From NCBI RefSeq assembly GCF_032854445.1, contig NC_088298.1, positions 10,405,504 to 10,469,503 on the forward strand: a stretch of DNA of 64,000 nucleotides, in the 5' to 3' direction. The stretch comes from Liolophura sinensis. Taxonomy: Eukaryota; Mollusca; Polyplacophora; Chitonida; Chitonidae. Positions within the stretch are counted from its first letter, which is position 1. Each line of letters opens with the position of its first letter. Both the position numbers and the translations under genes were made by a program. Positions 9,269 through 21,166 of the stretch are shown one piece after another. The notes beneath the pieces are model-generated. The model saw only the letters and a program-made list of their open reading frames with translations, was not told where the DNA came from and made no database searches.

Positions 9269-11399
9269 TTGGGGACAATATTTTCTCTGTCAACCAGACA
9301 TATCTCAGATTGTCTTTATGCATATCTTATTCATATGTCAGTATCTTTGTATCTTTTCAGAAAGAAGGCAATAGTACAAAGGGCAACATATGAACTTGGC
9401 TTAAGGCAGTGTAATGTTCAAACCAATAATATGACTGCAGTACTGCGGATGGTTCTGGATTCATTCAAATTTAGTTGTTATATTTATTACTTCATATTCG
9501 TGAAACTGAATTAATGTAGGCAACTTTATGTTAATGTTTTGTGTTCAAAATCATAAGGTTGTGTCTAGTCTCAAGATCAGGTTTTATGAAGTTTTCACTA
9601 CATCTTCGGGAAACTTTATTGGCATAAGTATACTCTAAATTCTGAGGTGGTAGAGGTTTTTCAAACTACTTGTTTTATCAACTATCTGTTTGATAAATTG
9701 CATCTGCAGCAAAGTTGATGCAATCACCACATGTATTCTGTATATATTTCCTTTAAAGGTCAACACAAAACTTTGATCCAGTAAATTTCACATTTTTTTT
9801 TTTACATTTTACCTCTTTTCAGACAATGCAGCACACAGGGTATGAACATTAACTGAGAAGACTTTTCATCATAAATCTGATTTATATGTAATTGTGGAAA
9901 TATATTTGTAATCCCTACGCTTTTTCCAGAAAGAGACACTTTCGGTTTTTGGGTGCGAGGGAATAGTTTTTACTCTAAGCAACACAAGTTGTCAATAATG
10001 TTACATAAATTCATGTTTATAAATTATTAATAGGACAGCTGCATTTTTAACATGCATGGACTACCAAGTGGAACATTTATGTAGTTTGTACAGTGAATCA
10101 TAACTTGTTGCTTGGAATAAATTGTTGGTTGAAAAAGTATTCTTTCACGTTCAGCTGTTTGTTTGTTCACAATGAACTTTTGGATTTTCTTCACTGCATT
10201 AACTTCTGGGCTGTTATGTTCCACCTGTCAATATTCTTTACACTAAGTTATAAAACATTATGGTGATAGGAAACCTGGCCTGAAGGGATGTTCTAATTCA
10301 TGTCATCAGCTGACTATCACCAAGCCGCTAGACACTTCATATAGTGTAAACTGGCACAAGGAACCGTATAAAAATGTATCAGTGACCCTCCTTCATATGC
10401 TTGTGCAATAAATCTACCAACCAGGTACCAAAGACATGTTCAACCCAGAGCTAGATTTTCCTTCCAGGTTCACCAAGTTATAACAGGCTTAGCGCTTTGA
10501 AAGGCAGGACAAGATAAATAGCCAAATTCCAGCATAGACTGTTAAGAGCACTCTGGAGGCAATGGAGAAGGTGTAGGAATTAACTTGCAATCACAGATGT
10601 TGGGCGCAGCCGCAGTAAGATATGCATTCATTGGAATTTGAAGATACTGATATGAAAACACTAAAAGACAAAACCACATTTAAATAAAGAACACGTCTTA
10701 GGTCAGTTCATGTTAATTTCTACACTGTATTTCAACCCCAAAAAGTACAGAAATAGATGTTGAACTACATGCATATTAATGTTGATTGGGCCATAACCTG
10801 AAGAAACACAGTAAAGTTCACTCAATCTTGTATAATTTATTTAAAACAACAAAATGAAAAGTTAAACAATTTTATATATACACTAATTTCCAAGTAAGTA
10901 TGTTATATAGAACAAGTTATTTTTAAATGTAAATATTTTACCATTAGTTATAAATATTTTATTGCACTATTATAAATACTATGTGTAAATAAAAATTTCA
11001 GTTATATACATAATCTTATATAATAATAAATTAAACAATAACATTATTTACCCCCCCCCCCCCCCCTTTTTTTTGGACAAGGCGGAGGACAGAGACTGTA
11101 AGGCAAGAATTGGCCAAGACAGCATTTTTTCAGCAACACCTTGACCGATAGGAAACCAATTTCATGGAGGAAAATAACTTATGGAGGGAACCAACTTATT
11201 GGAGGGAATTGAAATATATCATATCTTATTTTTTTTTATAGAATCTACTACATTTTTATGTGGTAAACTCCAGCAGCTTAAGAAGAAACCAAAATGACAT
11301 TGGAATTGGGAAAAAAGAGCTGCTTGGCAGATAATTCTGATTCTCACCACACAAAAACAGAAAAAGTGGCAGAAAATGCAAAACTGCATTAACTGCAAA
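9269..11399. other. No gene seen; AT-rich non-coding DNA
   Basis: Open frames here are short and show no motif. A C16T8 homopolymer run lies at 11051-11074. The stretch 10.8-11.05 kb is very AT-rich. Confidence 0.5.
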
Positions 11400-12064
11400 C
11401 TAGGATTTTCTAAGGAGGTTCCTCAGTTTGCAGTTAATGGCAGTTTTACATTTGTGCCACTTCTCCTTTCTTTGTGACGGGGGCACTGAGTGCACATCAA
11501 ACACCTTTTGTTTGATGACACTCAGGCGTCGAGGGCTCAAAGCTGCCTTCCCTTGCTTTGAGCCGTCAACAGCCCTACCAGACAGCTCCTCCCTCTGGAA
11601 TAGTGCCATGGTCAAGGTCGAGGCAAAAATCTGTAGATTTCCTGCGGATATTTCCTCAACCATTGCCACCACACTATCCGGGATGACGCACAAGTCATGC
11701 GTAAAATGGCAATCATCCTTGTGCGCAGCAAACCTTAGATGCTGCTTAGCAACACCCACCCCAACAGTAGATGACATCTCTGGAGGGGTGGGGTGGCAGC
11801 TGAGGAGGAGGCAGGTGGGGAGGCAAGGACTCTGCCTTCTCCCTGTCTCTCCAGCAACCCTGGCAGTATTTCAGCCAGCTGTTTCTTCAGCATGCCCTCA
11901 AACCTCCGATGTATTTTTTCTTTGTAGGAAACCAGTTCCTGCCGAACAATCTCTCGAACCTGGTCCGGCAACAGAGGGATCGCGCGGCAGTGCTGACAGC
12001 AATCCCTCTGTTGAGCAGCAGATTCATGTCGAACAACGACCTGACCAGTCTTGAAAGCATCAAC
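11400..12064 (-). pseudogene. BEN-domain protein, last exon (possible frameshift)
   Basis: On the minus strand, a splice acceptor (tgttgacag) at about 12065 opens a frame VDAFKTGQVVVRHES, then a helical segment (VREIVRQELVSYKEKIHRR) and a Ser/Ala/Pro-rich stretch. Near 11780 the likely frame changes by one base to the frame carrying MSSTVGVGVAKQHL. This ends with a BEN-like block, MALFQREELSGRAVDGSKQ and GKAALSPRRLSVIKQKV, and stops at 11400. BEN domains are DNA- or chromatin-binding helical modules. Without the frameshift the exon would join helix and BEN domain in one product, so this is either a sequencing or mutational indel or a sign of decay. The long plus-strand frame opposite shows no motif. 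Confidence 0.6.
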
Positions 12065-12705
12065 CTGTCAACAGAAAGAAAGATATAAATCAGGCAAAAA
12101 TGTGGACTCTACGTGTGATGATCATGCAGTACCTCATATGTTATGACATGCAGACAAATGTTATCACATCTCCTGTAATGAACACAGACACACACACAAA
12201 AAACACATGGCTGACATCTCCTGTAGTAAAACACAGGCACGCACACATCGCTGATTTCTGAATAATAATAAAAAATAGAAGTAATGTTAACTAACTTCTT
12301 GTTTCAGTGCTATAGATATTTGATGACTTTTTCTCATTATGCTCGTCAATTTATTTGTGTAAATGCGTATAATATTTAGCATGAAAATTGATTGTTTGAA
12401 AATGATTCTTGTTTTTAAAAAGGTCTACATGATACCTAGGCGCATGATAAACTATTTTTGTGAAACGACCTCATTTGGGGGCATGGCAAATATATTCTAT
12501 TCCAGTATTGCCCTAATCATGAACAATAATGTTACACTAATATTTATGTAATTAACATCCTGAATATACATACTCATTCCATTTCAGTTTATCACCTGGA
12601 AGCCTATTCTTAGTGCTATGTGAAATTGTCTGTGCGTTTTACAATCACAGAAGTGCAGATTTATTTCCTAAAATTGTATAAATGTGTAAGATGTACAGTT
12701 CTTAC

Positions 12706-12801
12706 CAGGTCGTTGTTCGATGTCAGGTCCACAAAGTATGGGACTCTGTGGCCCTCTGCCCTGTCACCCCTCCCAGAATCCCCATTCCTCAATAAAACCA
12801 T
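12706..12801 (-). CDS. Probable internal exon of the BEN-domain gene
   Basis: A 96-nt minus-strand open block between an acceptor (tgttttag) and a donor (gtaaga). It reads MVLLRNGDSGRGDRAEGHR then VPYFVDLTSNNDL and joins the last exon in phase 0. No domain is recognised. It is supported only by the splice signals and matching phase. Confidence 0.5.
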
Positions 12802-14101
12802 CTAAAACAGAATAAAATATGACATGATTACTATAAGTTAATAAGTTACATACTTCATGCAATTAGTAAAAATGGACTTGCATTTCACAACAGCATGCTT
12901 TGATATTCTTGATACAGGTGTTGACTATTTCTGTATACAGCAGGACTGCTTTTACTGATATGATTAGTGTGAGATTACATTTACCATGACATGTTTCACT
13001 ACACATTTACAGACATATTATATGGGAATAATACAAAGACCATTTCCAGATAATATTACTACAGCCTTTTTGTTTACAAGCACCTAAAACTGAACCTTAC
13101 CTTTGCTTTACTCCCGCTTTCCACCTCATGCGCAATCTTTCTTTTTCCTTTCCCATTCCCCCGAACTACTCCCTTCCCTGTTTTTCCTCACTACCGCCTA
13201 CACTAGATTCCCCTGCTACACCTTCACTCACCCCCCCCCCCCCCAGTTGCCACATTCAGACCACCCCCCCACCTAATACTTGACCACTACCCCCCCTCTA
13301 GCACCCCCTCACCACTCCCCAACTACACCAACCCCTTCCAAAATGTCATCACTAATCCCCTCACCACTATTCCCCTCTACTGATACATTTATGAAACCTA
13401 AATCCCACTCTTCCCCCAAAGCAGAAAAAATCAGTTTCTTCCATCAACTGTAAAAAAAAAGCAAATTAATAACCAAATAAATTTAAAGGTTACTGCAAGT
13501 ATTATTTGCTATTATTTGCATTGCATTGTAATAACATTTAACCATCTAGAGAACACTTTTGAAATTTATAATCCTGTGTATTGCATAGTATTACCTTCAT
13601 TTTATACAATCTGCATGACACATTTAGTGAGCGTTTGTAGTAAACAATATTTTAATCCGTGATTGAGAGTGGTAAGGCGATACTTGGGTTCAGAACACAC
13701 AAGTGAATACACATAAATCGACCAACCTGAATAGCTTTATTCAAAAACGTTCTAACCAAACATAAAGCAACCATCAACAGCAGCAAAGAGTCCTACTAAC
13801 AGAAAGAAACAAGGGTGTTTATAAAGAACAACTTAAACAAATCTTGAACAGAGCTTTTGATACCTTACTTTCAGGCCAAATGGAGATCCCCATGGGACTC
13901 CAGGGACTTTGTAATGGCCTGGTCCCTGTGGGTTTGGGGCCAGGCCTGATATGTTATTTCCAAATCTTCTGGTGCTACACATTGAAAAAGAGACGATTTG
14001 GCCCAGGTTATTATTTTTATAAAATATGGAGAATGTTTGTGGTAATAAACTGACATAAAGAGAATGTCATTTTTACTTATGTATAAGAATGATATATTTA
14101 C
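12802..14101. other. Presumed intron; C/T-rich low-complexity tract at 13.1-13.45 kb
   Basis: No coding block is seen. About 13095-13400 is a pyrimidine-rich stretch with runs of C, of simple-sequence character. Confidence 0.5.
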
Positions 14102-14253
14102 CTCCAATTGCCAGGATCTCCACCAGATACTTCCGCCCGCCGTGAAGCAGGTGGCAGACAGAGGAGATTTTAATCTCCGAGGGACTGGCACAGAAAACTT
14201 TGGTTTTGACATTCTAGTTGTCTCGCCGTCCTCGTCGAATAGAATAAGGTATT
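14102..14253 (-). pseudogene. Probable internal exon of the BEN-domain gene, frame uncertain
   Basis: 152 nt between an acceptor (tatttcag) and a donor (gtaaat). One frame gives EYLILFDEDGETTRMSKPKF at the start. A different frame gives HGGRKYLVEILAIG at the end, which looks like the usual ending of this module, so a one-base frameshift near the middle is suspected. Upstream phase 1 matches the exon at 14449-14508. Confidence 0.45.
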
Positions 14254-14448
14254 CTGAAATAGAGAAAATAGATTTAGAAAAATTATTAAGATGTATGGCA
14301 GTCTATTGAACATTAATTTTAAAATGGCTCTAGAAATATTAAGACCATCAAAAATACAAATTATTATAATCACATTATTGAGCATGACAAAAAAAATACG
14401 GTGAAACAAATGCTGAATGCTATTTTAGTAGGCCGATAATGAACATAC

Positions 14449-14508
14449 CATTTTCCTTCTCTTCTGATGCCAGCTGCTTCAAAAACAGGCGGGCGGTGCA
14501 TGGTGCTA
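14449..14508 (-). CDS. Probable exon of the BEN-domain gene
   Basis: A 60-nt block between acceptor (ttttcacag) and donor (gtatgt). The frame that joins the next exon in phase 1 reads APCTARLFLKQLASEEKEN. No upstream exon could be placed because the Tc1 element lies next to it. Confidence 0.4.
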
Positions 14509-14717
14509 CTGTGAAAAAGAAAACGTACAAAATTGTGTTTTTTTTTATGATGATGATTTCCTCGTTGCATTGGAAATAATTTTATGTTGTATACTGCCAG
14601 TTCAGAACAGTTTACCTTACTTTTATATAGCCTGTGACGTGACAGCATTGAGAAAGGGGTTTTATAGTACATATACATGTATCAATAATCAATAAATACA
14701 CAACTGAAATCGTAATA

Positions 14718-15559
14718 AACTCTGTCAAGAAAGAAACGCAACCCCCGTATTTTAGAGATTTTAATATTTAGTTTTAGGACGGCACAACTTTTTTCTTATT
14801 GAAGACAAAAGTCAGAAATTTGGCAGAATAATAATCAAGATGGTCATGTTTAAAACTGTCTTTTCAAAAGTCATCTCACAGACACCAGTTGCTCACCAGG
14901 GGGCGTCTTCCTCAGTATCTCGTATGACCACCACGAGCTGCAATCACTGCACGGCATCTCCTTGGACAAGAACGGATAAGACGCCGGATTCTCTCCTGGG
15001 GAATGGGCCCTCCACTCCCCCTGTAACGCAACGGCGAGCTGTTGAAGCGTCTGTGGCGGTTGCTGACGTTGACGCACGTGTCGATCCGGAGTATCCCACA
15101 GGTGTTCAATAGGGTTGAGGTCTGGTGATTTAGAGGGCCACGGCAAGACATTGACGTTGGAATCCTGCAGAAAGTTCCTTGTTGCACGTGCAGTATGAGG
15201 CCTGGCGTTGTCCTGTTGAAAAAGCTGTGTCTGTCGGTCAATAATCGGGAGAAGGTGAGGCTGTAACACGTGGTTGATGTAACGTTGGGCTGTCAGGTTC
15301 CCTGGAACGATCACCAAGTCTGATTTCTGGTTGTACGAGATGGCTCCCAAACCATAACACTGCCTCCGCCAAATCTGTCCACCTGCCGGACGCAGATGGG
15401 CGCAAAGCGTTCATGATGTCTCCTATACACACGCTGTCTTCCGTCATGACGTGTCAAAAGAAAACGGGATTCATCAGAAAACCAGATGCGCCTCTAGTTT
15501 TATTCGAACGAATTTTTGATATCCGAGGACAGGGGTCGCGTTTCTTTTTTGACAGAGTT
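14718..15559 (-). mobile_element. Tc1-like element, internally deleted, with both terminal repeats
   Basis: 842 bp flanked by TA on both sides (14716-14717 and 15560-15561). The ends are inverted repeats: left AACTCTGTCAAGAAAGAAAC, right (reverse complement) AACTCTGTCAAAAAAGAAAC, continuing into a GC-rich block. Only the C-terminal two thirds of the transposase remains, so it would depend on an enzyme supplied elsewhere. It lies 118 bp left of PLE copy B. Confidence 0.9.
14900..15500 (-). pseudogene. Tc1-like transposase fragment with two frameshifts
   Basis: The minus strand begins at IWFSDESRFLL, the first catalytic Asp. A one-base deletion near 15350 follows GSVMVW. The frame then runs through ISYNQKSDLVIVPGNL, FQQDNARPHTA (second catalytic Asp) and PWPSKSPDLNPIEHLWD (third acidic residue region). 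A second frame change near 15030 moves to the frame ending RRLIRSCPRRCRAVIAARGG, the usual C terminus. The DNA-binding N terminus is absent because the element is deleted right after its 5' end. All three catalytic acidic positions can still be seen. Confidence 0.9.
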
Positions 15560-15666
15560 TATAATGCAAAATTTGTATGAATATATAGGAAATGTACTGG
15601 CGGTTTTATTCCTAAAGCAAGGCTTATAGAAACTTGTCTCAATAGGCAGACTTGCATTTATGCAAA

Positions 15667-17700
15667 CAATATTCTTGAGTATGGTCAAAATGGAGAAAGT
15701 GGATTCTTCGGTACTTAACGATTGGCTTGAGATTGTCAAACAGAAGGTTAGCTTAACTATACACCGTCTAGACATTGATGCTCTACCGAAAGTTAACCAG
15801 GTTCTGAAGGATCCCACTGTGCAAGAAACCACTCGCTGACCTTCATACTAAATTTGTCATCACTGCAGCAGACAAGACTTCTAATAATGTCATATTTCTT
15901 TGCAAGAATTATTATTATCAAATTCTTGTTCAAGAGTTATGTGCATCTACAACGACACCACGTATTCTGCTACTACATGTACTCTGAAGAAACTATTTAA
16001 CAAACACAAAACCTTTCTTAAAGAAAGGCGCCTAGATATACCTACCCCGTCACACAGAAATACCACAACTTTACTGGATTCCTAAAATGCATAAATCCCC
16101 ATACAAGGCTCGATTTATTGCGGGTTCAAGAAGCTGTACCACCAAACTCTTGTCAACCCTACTTATGAGAGCGTTACAAGAAGTAAAGTCATTTTGGAAT
16201 AAGTATTGTTGTGCCATAACAAAAAATCAGGTGTCAACTGCATCTGGATTCTTAACTCCAAACGTCTTACAGAAGAATTTGATGCTCATATGCATATACC
16301 GTACAAAGACGTATCCACATGGGATTTCTCTACTCTCTATACTAAGATTCCTCACAATGATCTTATTGAAAGAATATCGTCGTTAATTGTCTCGGTATTT
16401 ACTAAAACAGGTCACCGTTACATTAATGTCAGAAGCAATATTCTTTAGTTCTACTCTTTACAAAGGTTACCACTCAAGGGATGTTACATTATTTATTGAA
16501 TTACTTGAATTTCTCATTAATAACATCTATGTGAAATTCGGAGATACCTATTTTCATATGAATACGACTATATGCAGAAATTACTTAAAAGTAATATCTT
16601 TAAAGCTCGATCCTTTTCATTTACCAAGCGGTGTATTGATGATCTACTGCCGTTAAATAACCCCCATATTGCTTAAAGCGGTGAAGAAAATCTATCCACC
16701 TTCATTGGATTTTAAAGGAGACAACAGATGGTCCTGGTGGTACATTTAATTTGGATATATACCTGTACAAAGACGAACAAGGTCTCCTTTCACGCCACCT
16801 TTACGACAAAATGGATAATTTCAATTTTGATAATGTAAACTTTCCTTATTTAGTAGCAATATACCAAAGGGCCCTGCATATGGCGTATACATATCTTGCC
16901 TTGTAGCATTTGTCACATCTTGTGTTAATTGTGATGATTTTAATCTGCGTCACAAGTTGCTAATTTAAAAACTAGTTTGTCAAGGATACTCCATCAAACG
17001 CCTTCATTCTAAGTTTCTCAAATTTTCCTATGAGTATAACACTCTCGTTGGCAGGTATGAATTTAGCGTTCAGAATCTTTGGCGATCTGCATTGTGATCA
17101 ACCACATAGACGGCGCTGTTGTCCCTATGTATATATCTATCACGTACATGATATTTAACAACATAGATGGCGCTGGTTGCTCTGTGTAACGTCTGTCTTG
17201 TATGTCATGTGTAACATCATAGATGGCGCCTCTTGCAGCATGAGATGTTTACATATTAACCGGAAAGACGTAATCGTCCGTTACTTTTGAATTACAAACT
17301 GATCGGTTAGGGTCTGTAACTCTCGCCATTTTCAAACTGTATCTAATACCGCTTAACCTGGGGCTAGGGGCCGTAAAGGTAGCCGTGGTCATTACATTAG
17401 CATGATGCCTTTATGAACAGTTGCAATTATAGCGCGACTGAGATACTTGTTTAATTATTTGACCTGGAAATCATTCACGGACTGCGAATTTGAACTTATG
17501 GATATGGAATTCATGCCTGGAATATTCATTGTCTCCCCATTTTCATCATTGAAAACTGATGACTGCTTCTCTCGTGTGTTACCGGCTTTATTTCTTATTT
17601 GTATAATTTATTACATATCTTTGTCTTTGGGAGAAACTTGGAACGCCTTTACGGACAACGAATGGTATATGAATGTCGGACTTGACCCCAGGCTTATATT
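15667..17700 (+). pseudogene. Permuted PLE, copy B (5'-truncated RT plus 3' UTR)
   Basis: Homologous to 3255-5345 of copy A. It starts at the sequence for EKVDSSVL and continues through the RT with MHKSPYKARFIAG (about 16087), STWDFSTLYTKIP (about 16316) and RCIDDLLPLNN (about 16630). The motif B block with GTNCAPLL is deleted at about 16550, so the enzyme is dead. The 3' UTR keeps the three CATAGAYGGCGC motifs. The endonuclease part is absent. The 3' junction to LINE sequence (about 17697) is the same as in copies A and C. Confidence 0.85.
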
Positions 17701-18150
17701 TTAGAACCTCGCCCGCAAAGAGTTAGTATGTGGGGGCATGTATAAATTTATATACACGGACAGGTCGAAGGATAGGGATAGAGTTGCCGTTGTCTTAGAA
17801 CAGCGGTCACTTCTTTAAGCCTTCCGCCTTCATCTTCTATCTTTTCTGCTCAAAAGAGGCCAGAGCCATACTCTTGGCCTTATCATATGTTTTGCACAGA
17901 GGGCAATGATGTGGAGTGACTCGCTGTCTTGCCTTTTGGCTATTGAAAATGATAAATTTTAAAAATTCATTAATTCTGGAGATATTAGCCAAACATAGAA
18001 AACTAATTAAAATAGGTAAAGATATTATATTCTGTTGGATACCAAGTCATAGTAGTATTCATGGAAACTCAGTCGTAGACAGGGATGCGAAAGATGCCCT
18101 ATATTAACATGTATCTCATGTGCCTTATACTGACATGAAGTCCAATATGA
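17701..18150 (+). pseudogene. LINE RNase H fragment attached to PLE copy B
   Basis: Continues directly from the PLE tail with the same 355-bp deletion joint as copy A. It reads RNase H remnants including IIFCWIPSHSSIHGNSVVDR at about 18025-18085. The homology stops at about 18150, before the C-terminal zinc motif and 3' tail, so this copy has lost its 3' end. Confidence 0.8.
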
Positions 18151-19766
18151 GTAATAATTAGGTAAGGTGTATGAAAAAGGTCACAATGACCCAGAGAAAT
18201 AAAAGTAACATTTGCAGCAAAAGAAACACTTATAAATACAGCTTACCAGCCCTAGTATTTGAAACTTCCAAACAGAAGACAACTTTGAAATCTGCTTACT
18301 GAAAAAAATACTTCGAAGTCTCTTCCTCACCGCTGATGTAGGTTAGATTTGACGGACACCTTGCCAGAAGATTATCTTGTATTTAATAGCTTCACATCAT
18401 AATTCAAGCTGTTTTCTGTTAGAACATAAGTCTTTTCAGAGTGGAGGTACTCAAAAATGTATGATCAACCCAAGAATGGAACATAATCAGTCTTTTTGTG
18501 CCATTATCTTAAGCCATGATATTCACGAGTAATGGCATTTGTTTTTTTCTTCGATGTTTTGACATGAACCGAAGACATAGACTTAACACTTTCTGGATAA
18601 ATTATTTCAGGGAGGAGGACCTGCATAGTAAAGTTCCCCTAAGGTATGAAGAACTCTGATAAAGAAGAAAATTTGAGAACTACAGCAAAATATTGCGTAT
18701 GTTAGGTTTGACGGACAATCTTTAGGTTTCTGGTAAATAAACAATTCTCGGCCACCAGTGATACACTGATGGAAAGTTATGTTTGTCATCATGAGAAGAA
18801 CATTTATGGTACCCCATAAATTCAGCACTGAAGACACTGGATACACATTTATTGATATATTTCATTACCGGGTTAAGGTCAAACTTCAGAATATTTCGCT
18901 CATGATTATGACCAATACCATCCCACATAAGACAAATATTGAATTAAGAAACAAAAGTAAGCAAAGCAATTACGTTGAAACAAGACAAGTAGTTTGTTTT
19001 AGCAGACCCTGTTTTGCTGAGCATGTTTCTCCTCTGTCTGATATTTTACGACTGAAGTTGTAGAATATCGTTCAGCGCAACCCTGAATACTTCCTTTGAA
19101 AGTGTCCGATCTCACCCAGATAAAGTCTGTTCACAAATAATCACACAAACCACAAAATGGGAAATCCGCAAGCTGGCAATAATGTCCATGCAATTTTTTG
19201 TTTGTAACTTCACAAAGAAAGAAATAATGCTCGTGTAATTCTCCAATGTTCACAACTGAATGAAAAAGTCTGAAATAAGTTGTCCAGCCCTGTTAACCAT
19301 CTTCTTCAAAGGGTCAAAAGCTGCATAGCGATCATGGCAATTGGCTTTTTAAGCCCACCTCAAGCAATTCTCAGAAATCTGCAAAGAAAGTAATATAAAT
19401 TTCAGTCAAAATGACCGATTATGTAACCGTTGTTATGTGACTAGGTTGCTTAATGTATTTCTTTAAATGCCCCAGACTGATTGGTTGGTTGCTTGGTGTT
19501 TAGTGTCGTACTTGAGAATATTTCACTCATATGACAACAGAGTTGCCCGGGAGATCATTTCATCTTATGAGTGAAAAAAGAAAGCCCAAAACTGATTACT
19601 GATTAATTTATGCACATTGACAATATTTCAGCCATACTGTGACAAGATTAACCCAAGACATCTGTTAATCTAGTACTACATCTGTGATTACTTCACTGGG
19701 AGAATTTGTGTCGAGCAGCCTTTGTTATTTCAAGATCAATGTCTAGCTGCATTCATATATACTCAC
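18151..19766. other. No firm gene; possible 3' end of the minus-strand transposase-like gene
   Basis: A minus-strand acceptor (ttctttgcag) at about 19383 would follow the exon at 19767-19926 in phase 1 and give an immediate stop (DF then TGA), a possible end of the gene. A minus-strand stretch around 19050-19350 reads coding-like pieces (HDRYAAFDPLKKMVNRAG) broken by stops that I do not recognise. A SINE tail fragment lies at 19481-19557. Confidence 0.35.
19481..19557 (-). repeat. SINE tail fragment (main family)
   Basis: Reverse-orientation tail with 'ttgagaatatttcactcatatga' like the 3' part of the 34.85-kb SINE. The tRNA-like head is missing. Confidence 0.55.
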
Positions 19767-19926
19767 CAGAAAACACATAAAAGAATCTGCTTCCAACCAC
19801 TTGCAGATCAGGGGGAGACAAAATGGCAGCTACAACATCTGCCAGAATGGTGTGTCTGTTTTCTTGCATTGTCCACTGTCCAGGTTTTACTTGATGAAAG
19901 TAATTCACCCATGGCCAACTGTCCAC
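19767..19926 (-). CDS. Exon of the transposase-like multi-exon gene
   Basis: 160 nt between acceptor (atttacag) and donor (gtgagt) on the minus strand. It reads VDSWPWVNYFHQVKPGQWT, then RHTILADVVAAIL and VGSRFFYVFS without a stop, entering in phase 0 and leaving in phase 1. No named domain is recognised. The phase chain with the three exons upstream supports it. Confidence 0.6.
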
Positions 19927-20126
19927 CTGTAAATGTTATACACCAAGTACAGTGTATTAAGATATACTCAAGCACAAGTTTTCCAAGAAAAAAATACGAA
20001 AAAAACCCCCACACAACTGCGACCTCCTTAGAGCAGCCTGGAAATAGTTAAGGGTTCTATTGACATTGTCCGTTTTTTTTTATTCCTTAGTCCGAACAGG
20101 AGTGAAACATTCAAGTTCAGCCTTAC

Positions 20127-20174
20127 CAAACTCAAACAAATGAAATTCCCGCCCTCTGCAACACTTCGATCAGA
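20127..20174 (-). CDS. Exon of the transposase-like multi-exon gene
   Basis: 48 nt, phase 0 to 0, reading SDRSVAEGGNFICLSL before donor gtaagg. The acceptor (acctaaacag) is weak. It is kept because both neighbours match in phase. Confidence 0.4.
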
Positions 20175-20443
20175 CTGTTTAGGTCTTGTAAACAACACAC
20201 AAAACATTTTTAGAATTTGACGGTATCTTTCTAACAGCAGCAGTTTGGCATCCAATTTTTACAATAAAACACTGAATAATTACATTCAGCAGTAACAGGA
20301 ATGAACATGAAACAAAACCCAACCAACTGAAATAAGTGATAATCCTGAAAAATAGCAATCCTGAAAAATCATCAACATTAGAACAACAGTAAACAGTAAA
20401 ACTCTCAAAAACTTCAAATAATAACTGTTGTATTTTAACTTAC

Positions 20444-20501
20444 AACTACTGGGTAGGTTTCCATCCCATGGTGCATTTTAAGGTAAGAACCTTCGGAATA
20501 G
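20444..20501 (-). CDS. Exon of the transposase-like multi-exon gene
   Basis: 58 nt between acceptor (atttcttcag) and donor (gtaagt), reading YSEGSYLKMHHGMETYPVV. It enters in phase 2, which fits the previous exon. Confidence 0.5.
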
Positions 20502-20632
20502 CTGAAGAAATAAAATTTATTTAAACATTTTCCTCCCCAAGCATTGAAAACTACAAGAACTAATTTGAAACGAGTATATATTACAGTTTTTACCCAGAAG
20601 AATGGAGATTTATCTTTTGATAAATTACCAAC

Positions 20633-20723
20633 CTTATCTGTCTTATTTCCGAGAATGACTGATCTGGGGAATGTGGAATTTCCTCCAACATGTCCAAGCA
20701 TATGCTGCTATCAAAACTAGAGT
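20633..20723 (-). CDS. Exon of the transposase-like multi-exon gene
   Basis: 91 nt between acceptor (ttttttaacag) and donor (gttggt), reading DSSFDSSICLDMLEEIP then SPDQSFSEIRQIR. It enters in phase 1 and leaves in phase 2, matching both neighbours. It is acidic and Ser-rich, with no known domain. Confidence 0.5.
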
Positions 20724-21166
20724 CTGTTAAAAAAGGAAAAGATTTCATGAGCATTTCTTGCGACCTATGTCGTATTGAGTGGTCGTATTGATACAACATT
20801 GGTTTTGCTGTCAATTTGATTGATTGCTTTTCCAGGTCACCAAAGGTTTGGTTTGGTTTGATATGGTTTGAAACGGTTTGAGTATACATGTATTTCATAC
20901 ACAGCTCGTCGGCTGTGCAAAGATACTTCTGAAAGGGAACACTGTGACACTAGCCATTTGACCTTCCTAATAAAGGCCCTGAATACAAATCCAAGTCATA
21001 CAGCAAGGGTTGAACTAGTAACTTCACAGATCAGAGGCTACAGTGGTTTTATTCACTGTAGGTCATGAATGTGGCTAGTGTGATCTGGACAGGTATCAAG
21101 AGCTATCCTTAACATCCAATGTTAAGAATAACTAATTATGCTTACAATAAAGGAAAAATACCACAC

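Noticed and set aside
11428-12054. 208-codon plus-strand open frame
   Set aside because: It is antisense to the BEN-domain exon, has no motif, and is Cys/Ser/Pro-rich in a way that fits the complement of the minus-strand coding sequence.
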